A DNA stretch of 64,000 bases from Eulemur rufifrons (Eukaryota; Chordata; Mammalia; Primates; Lemuridae): positions 1,277,501-1,341,500 of the forward strand of contig NC_090985.1 in NCBI RefSeq assembly GCF_041146395.1, in the 5' to 3' direction. Of the stretch, positions 25,601-34,600 are shown one piece after another. Under the pieces are notes generated by a model. The model worked only from the letters and a program-made list of their open reading frames with translations, was not told where the DNA came from and ran no database searches. The position numbers and the translations under genes were made by a program. Within the stretch, counting starts at the first letter, position 1, and every line of letters starts with the position of its first letter.

Positions 25601-28600
25601 CCATATGCAAAAATTCACCCAAAATATATCAAAGACCTAAAAAAATATAAGGGCTAAAACTATGAAACTCCTAAAACAGGTGTAAATTTTTGCGGCCTTG
25701 GTTTAGGCAGTTGTTTTTAGATATGACACCTAAAGCACAAGCAACCAAAGAAAAAATAGGTAAATTGAACTACGTCAAAATTTAAAAGTTTTTTGCTTCA
25801 AAGGGCACTAGTGGAAAAACAGCCCAGAGAATGGGAAAAAATATTTTCATATCATGTAGCTGATAAGAATACGTGGATAATTATAATTCAACAGCCAATT
25901 AAAAAAGACAGCCAATTAAAAAAGAGGCAAAGGATTTGAATAGACATTTCTCCAAAGAAGATATACAAGTTGCCAATAAGCACATGAACAGATGCTCAGT
26001 GTCATTAGTCATTAGGAAAATGGAAATCAAAGACATGAGACACTACTTCACAGCCCCTAGGATGGCTAGGTTCAGTAACAATAGCAAGTTGTTAAGGATG
26101 TGGAGAAGTCTCATATGTTGTTGATAGGAATGTAAAATCGTACAAATGCTTTGGCAAACAGTCTGGCAGTTCCTTATAAAATTAAACAAAATTAGTATAT
26201 GATCCAGCATTTTATTTCTAATTCCCAAGAGAATTGAAAACACATGTCTACACAAAAACTTGTATACAAATGTTTATAGCAGCATTATTCATACTAACAA
26301 AAAATGGAAAACTCAGTTGGCCATCAGCATACGATTAGATAAACAAAATGTGGTATTCGTACACTAGAATATTATTCAGCCATGAAAAGGAAGGAAATTC
26401 TGATACCACAGCATGAATGTACCTTGAAAACATGCTAAATAAAAGAAGCTAGGCACAAAAGGCCACTTACTGCATGATTCCATTCATATGCAATGTCCAC
26501 AATAGGACAGACGCACAGGAAGATTAGTGTTTGCCGGGAGCTGGGTGGAAGCAGGGGGTGATTGCTAATGGGTTTGGGGCTCTGCTTTGGAGTGACTGAA
26601 ATGTTCTGGAATTGGATAGTGGTGAGATTTCACAACTTTGTAAATATACTAAAGCCACTGAACTGTATACTTGAAAGTGTGAATATTATGGGATGTAAAT
26701 TATATCCCCCACCCCCAAAGACAGTTGAAGAGGGCTTTTGCTGGAGGAGAAATTGTGAGAGCAAAAGCACACAGGTAGAAAAACGTGAAATTTGGGAAAC
26801 AGTGAGATAACCAGTTGCGGAAATGGCCCATTCAGACAAATGTGTGTTGGAACTAAAGCTGGAAAGGTTGTTTGGAACCAGATAATGGAAAATCACGAAG
26901 GTGTTTGGTTCTAATCAGTGGGAAGGGAAAAGAATCATTTTGAATGTTGTTTTTGTTTTGGTTTGGTTTTTTAAGATGACACCAAGCTATGTTTTGGCTG
27001 CCATGTGTGGGGCTCACACCTGTCATCCCAGCGCTTCGGGAGGCTGAGGCAGGAGGATCATTTAAGCCCAGTTGGTGGAGGCTGCAGTGACTGTGATCGC
27101 AGCCCTGTACTCCAGCCTGGGTGACAGCGTGAGAGTGTTTTGGGAAAATGAATTAACAGTTGTTTGCCCACAGATAAATGCTACAGAACCTGATCTCATC
27201 TGTAGAGTTGCTCTGTCCAGGGTGGTGGCCACTGGCCTCATGGAACTATTGAGCTGTTGAAATGTACCTAATCCAAAATGAGATTTTTAGCACATATTTA
27301 TATGCTAGTTACACTGTAAGTATAATGTATACACTGGGTTTTGAAGGCTGAATACTCCCAAAATGTAAAATATTTAAAACTTTTTATATTGATTACATTT
27401 TGAAATAATATATTAATTTTACCTGTTTCTAATGTGTCTACTAAAAAGTATAAAATTATATGACTAATTTATTTTGGATGCTGCTACTAATACAGGCATA
27501 TTTTCTCTTTTGACTATTTAAAATTTTCTCATTTTGTAAAGAATTCTTGAGCTAGGAGCAGCTTAAAGTTCATTTGGTTCAAGCCTTTATTTTGCACATG
27601 AGAAAATGAGGGCCAGAGAGGGCAAATGAATTCTGTCCCAGTGGTTCATTGTAAAAGTGACACATTTGTTTCAGTAAGTAAGTGTCTGTTGATCCTTGAT
27701 CTGTATTAGCACAGGGTGTGCAGTGGAGCAGAAATAGTCGCCAGCCTGAAACGCTGTCTGCTTCGGAATGGGGTTTGTCGTGACTTGTGAGGAAAGGGTA
27801 CGTGTTACGTTACATAGGCACTACATCCACTGCCGGGACCAGTTAGCTACACAGAGACAATGTGTGGGGGCTCCCTGTCAGCGTTCAGTTTTATCTTGCA
27901 CCGTATGTATGGCTGCGCCGCAAAGAGAGGTGGTACTAAATAGTTCTATGTACTTACTGTTATATTTGTGCACTTGTTCTTTTCTTTTCTTTCTTTCTTT
28001 CTTTTTTTTTTTTTTTTTTTAACAGGACCCAGAGCAGAGGGCCTTAATCGTCTTGAATGTGATCCTCCATGTGGGTAAACTGATTCTACCTGCCTGGTGC
28101 TTTGTGAAGTGTCCCAGTAGTACAGGCCAGTGGCCTTTGTGTATTTGGGGTGCCACCGAAACCCAGTTCAGCAGTGCTGCACGGTCTGTTTCACGGCCTG
28201 CACGCCGTCACACTGGCCTCCCACAGAGACCTGCGGGGCTGGGGGTACGACACGGGCGCCCACCTGTTACTCAGGGACAGGCAGGCAGCCTCCAATTCCA
28301 GTGCTCGCTTCAGAGTACAAACACCCACCTAGTTCTGAGGAAACTGTCCTTGTTTTGGCTTTAGGTTCAGTAAGATTGTGGTTCTCTGGCCTGTAAGCCA
28401 TCTTATGGCCCCTTTAAAGATTGAATTGTCTCCTTTTTACGTAACTAAAATTTGATGAGGTGTTCTTTGGTCTTAGGACTACATATAAACTGAGGAAACG
28501 GTAGTTTGGGGGAGTCATAGACTTTTACAAAGTCTGTATTGTTTTGCCCATGAATTCATTTGTCGACTGTTAAGTTCAGGGCTGTCAGCGACTGGTTCCA

Positions 28601-31600
28601 GGTAAGCTGCGGCTACCCTGGCCTCGTGGGTATGTAATTGATGTTCATTGGTCTCGCATTTGAGTCCTAGCTTATAACATTTTAGATAGCCTTAACTTTA
28701 AAATTGCACACGTGCCTCAGTTAAAAGGAAACCATTTGCCTTAGGTCTTCAGGGTTAAAGCTGTGAAATGTCTTTGTTGGGGTATGCAGTAGCATTTGTG
28801 TGCATGGCAGGTGAATGCGTTTTCACTCTTTTCCACTTCCAGGTCCCATTCAAAGTTTGTCTCAGTAGTGAAACCAGTTCATTTAAAAATATACTATTGT
28901 GATAGTGTTACTGCCATCATAGCACTATTTATATTAGTTTATTTGAATATCAGCCTGTTTTTGGAGAACAGGTTAGATATTATGGCTTATAGATTTTAAA
29001 GATAATAAATGCACTAGTTTTATTTCTGATTGCAAGCTAAACTGTTTTTAAGCTCTGGACACATAGTCAAACCTTATGTAATACTGTTCTAGGGGTTGGG
29101 GATAAAATAGTAAACAAGACATTCAGCCCCTGACTTGATGGAGCTTACATTCTAGGGATATTTATTTATTGAAAATAAAAGGTTTTACATGTCTATATTC
29201 TGTTTCAAAAATAAAATGTTCACAGCATATTACTAGAACTGTCTGCTGTCTAACTTTAGCATGTCTAGGTGAAGAAATCATGCTTTAGAGTTCTTCATTA
29301 GTGCTTATTTACTTGTAAGTTTATGGTGTTTTACCTTTTGTCGTATATTGTCAAAATAGGAGATAATGTGTTAACATAAGTAGGTTAGAATCCGTGACAG
29401 CAAATGTTTGAGCATCTCCTCTGTGTACTGCACTGTGCGAGGTGCTGGAGATTCCAACAGAGTAAGATGCTGTCCTGTCCTCAGCAGGCTTGTAGTGTAG
29501 TTGGGGACGGGGCGCATAAATCCAGTAGGCAAGTAACTCAGTAATTTAGTTCAGCAGCTGTGTATTTATTTATTGAGTGCCTGCTACATGGTAGTTGGCA
29601 CTGGGGCAGGCCCTGGTAATGGGAATGAGTAGGACAGGTTCCCGCCCTCGGGGAATTCAGTTAAACAGGTTAAGTCAAACAGGCAATTACAATAATGTGA
29701 AAAGTGGCATGGAGCTCCTAGTAGGGTTTCCCAATCCAAGGCAGTGTAGTAGGAGTTGATGATATAAGTTTAAACAAGAAAGACAAATTTAGAGTTAGCC
29801 AGGTAAAGAGAGGGACAAGAGGGACATAGAATGAGTATTACTCAAGAGCCCAGAGGTGGGAGTTTGGTGAGTCCAGGGAAACTGCAGGTACTTCGGTATG
29901 GCTGAAGCATGGGGTAGCATTGAGGAGTGGGCAGAGATGAGGCTGGAGGAAAAAGGATGAGGAAGATCTTGAAGGACCTCTGGTTTTATGCTGGGAGGGT
30001 TACTGGGGAGCCATCAAAGAATTTTAAACATTAGGGAGAACATCATGCGATTTTCACTTGAGGCAGATGATTATATGCAATGTGTGAAGCATGGATTGAA
30101 GAGGGGGCTCACGTGGGGTCCCCAGTATTTGATAAGGGTGTTAGGGGTGATTAGAGTGAGAAGCTGCAGAGAACTGAAATGAGGGTCTTGGCCTTAAAAA
30201 AGAGGGGGATCTAGGTCGACGAGGGAGGAAAGGAAGTCCTTTGCAGTAGGTTGGGGAGGTAGAGGTGTGAGCAGAGGTGCATGGCGTATTCCCAGTGTAG
30301 GTCGGTGGAACAGTGGGTTCCTGGGTGATGAAATCGGAGAGGTTAATGATTTGACCCAGAGCAAAACACTAGCGGTTATAAAGCAAGATACGGCGTCAGG
30401 TCATGTCATAGACTCTGACTCTGGTGGCAGCATTCAGAAGGGGCCAGGGTGGTGAGGAACAGGAGGGGGGTGAGCACATTAGTTAGGGTTTAGGAATAGT
30501 AATTTCACCTGAATCTTGGTACATCTGGCCTTGGTTTCAGTACATAAAACCCTTAGTTTATTATCTTAATTATAACATTTTAAAGCTTCTTTGCATCAAT
30601 TTATCTTATTTCTAACATTTTTAATGTTTTTATGTGTAATATACAATGCTTAGTGTTCCACTGAATCTTGGTTTTACCTTTTTTTCCCTTGTTCTCTGAG
30701 AAATTGGAATAGTTCTGACCCCAGACAATATTAAGGAGCTTGCATGTGGCTCTCTTGCCTTGCACAGTCCCGTGGAATACCAAGTATTTTTGTGTGTGTC
30801 TTTTATTGGTCAAATATATAATTATTAGAAAAATTAGAAAATATACTTTAAACCAAAAAAAGAAAATCTGTAATCTACCTTGTAGAGTCACTGTTAACGT
30901 GTCAGTGATATATTCTAGATTATTTTCTGCATGTGTGTGATATATATATACACATTCAACAAAAGCGACGTCATATTTTACAAACAACTTTGTAATTGAG
31001 TGTGAACCACTTCTCATGCTAATAAATAGATACATTCCTCTGTTATCCTCTGAATGACAGACCCATGGGGGTGGCATGAGGGACAGCAACCACCCAGATA
31101 GGAAAGTCTTACTGAATAATTAAATTTTGTCACCTTCCTATTTTTGCCAGCTTCAGTATCAGACACGGTACAGCAGCCATCTGAAGAGCAAAGCAAGTCT
31201 CTTGAAAAACCAAAACAAAAAAAGAATCGCTGTTTCATGTGCAGGAAGAAAGTGGGACTTACTGGTAAGGGTAAATCAAGTGGTTTAAAATTAAGATTAT
31301 ATTTTAAAATAATGCATGGCTTACTATTACCGACTTCAGTTAAGATTGTTTCAGTTCCCATGCGAGTTAATATTGGATACACTTCAGCGTCTGAATTTTC
31401 TTAAAGAAATAAAACAGCTTTAGTTATATGCCTAAAAGTGAAATGAGTAGCTTGTCTTTTAAAAATCTATTTCACCTGAATTTGAGAGTGTTGGCCAAGT
31501 GAGTCAGCATGCCAGGTGCTGGGAAAGGCAAAGACGTGGCCCAGGCATTCGGGGAGCGAGTGTGACACTGGGGGGCGCGGGGGCTGCGCGGCGCCTTCTG

Positions 31601-34600
31601 TGCAGGGGGCGTCGTGTGCGCAGCGAGCCGAGCCGCGGTGGCCGGGGCTCGGTGGCCGGGACTGCGCAGTAAACGGTTGGCGTTTGCTACTATGGGAACA
31701 GCTGTCGGATGCTGTTGTTACTAAGAGACACGGAGAGCAACGTTCCCAAGTATCTCGCAAAGGAAGTACATTAGGTGCAGTGAGATGCTCTGGGAATTGA
31801 GGGATGGGAGTAACTGACATGAAAGAACGGGCGTTCGTGGAGACCCAGCAAGGAAAGTGTCATGAAGACGGTTTCAGTCCTGAGCAAGGAGCAGGACGCG
31901 CGACTGAGCCAAAGGTCAGGGACACGAAAGACCAGCGCGTGTGCAGGGGACGTGGGCAGCGCGGAGTGTCTGCGCGGGCGGACGCGACACCCCGCCAGAC
32001 AGGCGTGGAGGGAGCGGCTGACGACAGGCTGCCCCGGAACAGCACGGGCTTGAACTGCTCAGGTCCACTTAGGCCTGAATGTTTTTCAATAAATATATTG
32101 GAAATTTTTTTGGAGATTTTCGGTAATTTTTAAAAACTCAAAGATGAACCACATAGCCTAGAACTATAAGAAAAAATAAGAAATAGTTAAGTGTCATGAA
32201 TGCATAAACTATATGTAGATACTAGTCTGTTTTATGATTTTCCTACCATAAAATACACACACATCTGGTGAGTAAGTTACAATTTATCAAAACTTGCAAC
32301 TCGCAGACTGTGCGTGGAGCCATTCGCAGTTAGAGAAACGTAGAGGTGCAGAGTAAATGGAGATGGCCTGAGAGTCGCTGTAGCACTTGCCTCTGCGGTG
32401 AGCTCGGGTGCTGGAGTTTCCACGTAAACGCCGTGTGACACAGTCATCTCTGCGTAGCTGTTCGGCTGTCCCATAAATTGCATTATCATAGTAAAAAAGT
32501 GATCTCTGGCAGCGCTCGCGTATTTTTTGTTGTGTTTAGTGCAGTCCCATAAACCTTGAATCACACCGTGGAGCCCCTTTGAAGCGCCTCTAATGTTGCT
32601 GTAAGTGTTCCCAAAAAGCAGGGAGAAGCCATGACATTACAAGACAAGGTTGAATTGTTTGATGTGCACCTTTGATTGAGGCCTGCAGCCGCCCACCGTT
32701 TCAAAATAAATGAATATGGCGTAAGAACCACCATAAAAAAAAGAAAAGGAAATTTGTGAAGCCATCGTTGCAGCCACGTCAGCAGGCGTGAAAACCTTGC
32801 ACTTTTGTGAATTACCTTTTTATCTCTTATTGAAAGTGCAGCTTTTATGTGGGTGCCGGCTTGCTGTTAGAAAGGGCGTACCTCTACTCCAGACTCAAGA
32901 TTTGAGAAAAAGCAAATTCATTATATGACAACTTAAAGCAAAAAGAAGGTGAAGGATCTAAAAGTGGAGAATTTAATGCCTGCAAAGGATGGTTGATAAT
33001 TTTAAAAAGAGGTTTGACTTAAACAATGTCAAGATCACGGGAGAAACAGCTTCTGCTGACCAAGAGGCAGCAGACAAGTTCCCAGATGCCGTTAGGGACA
33101 TCACTGAGGAGAGCTGTGTTCCCGAACAGGTTTCTCACGTAGATGACAATGCCGTATGCTGGAAAATACGCCACAGGGAACATGTATGAGTAAGGAAGAG
33201 AAGCGATCACCAGGATTTAGGGCAGGAAAGGATAGGTTAGCGCTGTTTCGTTCAAATGCAGGTGGGTTTATGATCGGGACTTTCCTTATCTATAAAGCTG
33301 CTAACCCCTGTGCCTTGAAGGAAAGGTACACACCTGCTGCCAGTCTCTCGGTTGCCCCAGGACACAATGTCTACAATTCAGCCTCGGGGCGGGGCGGGGG
33401 GTGGGGAGGGGGTCTTAAGGGTTTTAAGGCTCATTGCACGTGGTACCCTGTGAAAAGGACTGTCAACACTACTGAAGAGAACCCCGATGGAGAACATGCC
33501 ACGGACGTCTGGAAGAATCACACCATGGAAGATGCCATGTTGTTGTGGAAAAAGGTGTGAAAGCCGTCAGCCCTGAAACAATTCCTGCAGAAGGCTATGT
33601 GCAGATTGTGCATGACTTTGCAGAATTTATATGGCAGTCAATCAAGGAGGTCATGAAAGAGACTGTGGATAGGCAAAAAAAAAAAGGTTAGGGCTGAAGG
33701 GCTTGGATCTTGGAGAAGTTCAAGAACTAACAGACACCACACCGGGGAATTAGAAGAAGACGACTTGCTGGAGATGAGTCTTCTGACCCAGTGCCAGGCA
33801 GGGAGGAAGAAGATGTAGGGGAAGCAGTGCCAGAAAACAGATCCACACTGGACCATCTGGCAGAAGGTTCCGTTATCCAGGACTGCTGTTGACCTCTTTG
33901 TGACGTCGGCCCTTCTGTGATACGGGCACTGAAACTAAAGCAAATGGTGGAAGAAGGATTGGTACCATATGGAAACATTTTTGGAGACATGAAAAAGCAA
34001 AAAAGTCAGACAAATTTCCATGTATTTCTACAAAGTTACCTGCTTCCCCTGCCACCCCTGAGACAGCAAGACCAACCTTTCCTCTTCCTCGTCTTCCTCA
34101 CCCTATTCAACATGAAGACAAGGAGCAAGACCTTGGTGATGATCCACTTCCACTTAATGAATATTAAATACATTTTCTCTTGAGTTTTTCTTAATAACAT
34201 GTTCTTTTCTCTAGCTTGCCTTGTTGTAAGTATACAGTGTGTAATATGTTAACACACAAAGTATGTATTCTGTGTATTAATTGACTGTTTCTGTTATCAG
34301 TCAGGCTTCTAGTCATCAGGCTGTTCATAGTTAAGTTTTCGGGAGCATAAAGTCATACTGAATTTTTGACGGCACAGGGGTCTGTGCCCCGACCCGAGTT
34401 GTTGGGAGGTCGACTGCACTGTGGGTAACCGTGGGAAAGCAGTGGCAGTTGCAGCAGTGGCCGTGTGTCGGCATCGTGCAGGATGCTTGAGGAACGGGTT
34501 AGCAGTAAAGAAGTGAGGTTGGAGTTTGCTGTCAAGGATGTTTCAGAGTGGCCCATACCTTGGCAAATTAAAGAATACAAACACGGACAAATTAGACATT

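Larger units (their letters stand above)
21965..28025 (+). other. ZFAND6: ZFAND6 intron before the cassette exon
   Basis: It holds a MIR (24835-24985), an L1M-class fossil (25270-26705), an Alu monomer (26990-27135), and a DNA-transposon-like fragment around 27200-27470. Region 22980-23480 looks like an old interspersed repeat I cannot name. The rest shows no feature. Confidence 0.85.
28071..31150 (+). other. ZFAND6: ZFAND6 intron after the cassette exon
   Basis: It contains L2 remnants at 29055-29175 and 29400-30180. The remaining sequence is AT-rich with no recognisable elements. Confidence 0.85.

Noticed and set aside
32989..33560. Open frames with transposase-like words
   Set aside because: Not a functional gene: frameshifts, stops and missing core show a dead Tigger copy, annotated as a pseudogene.
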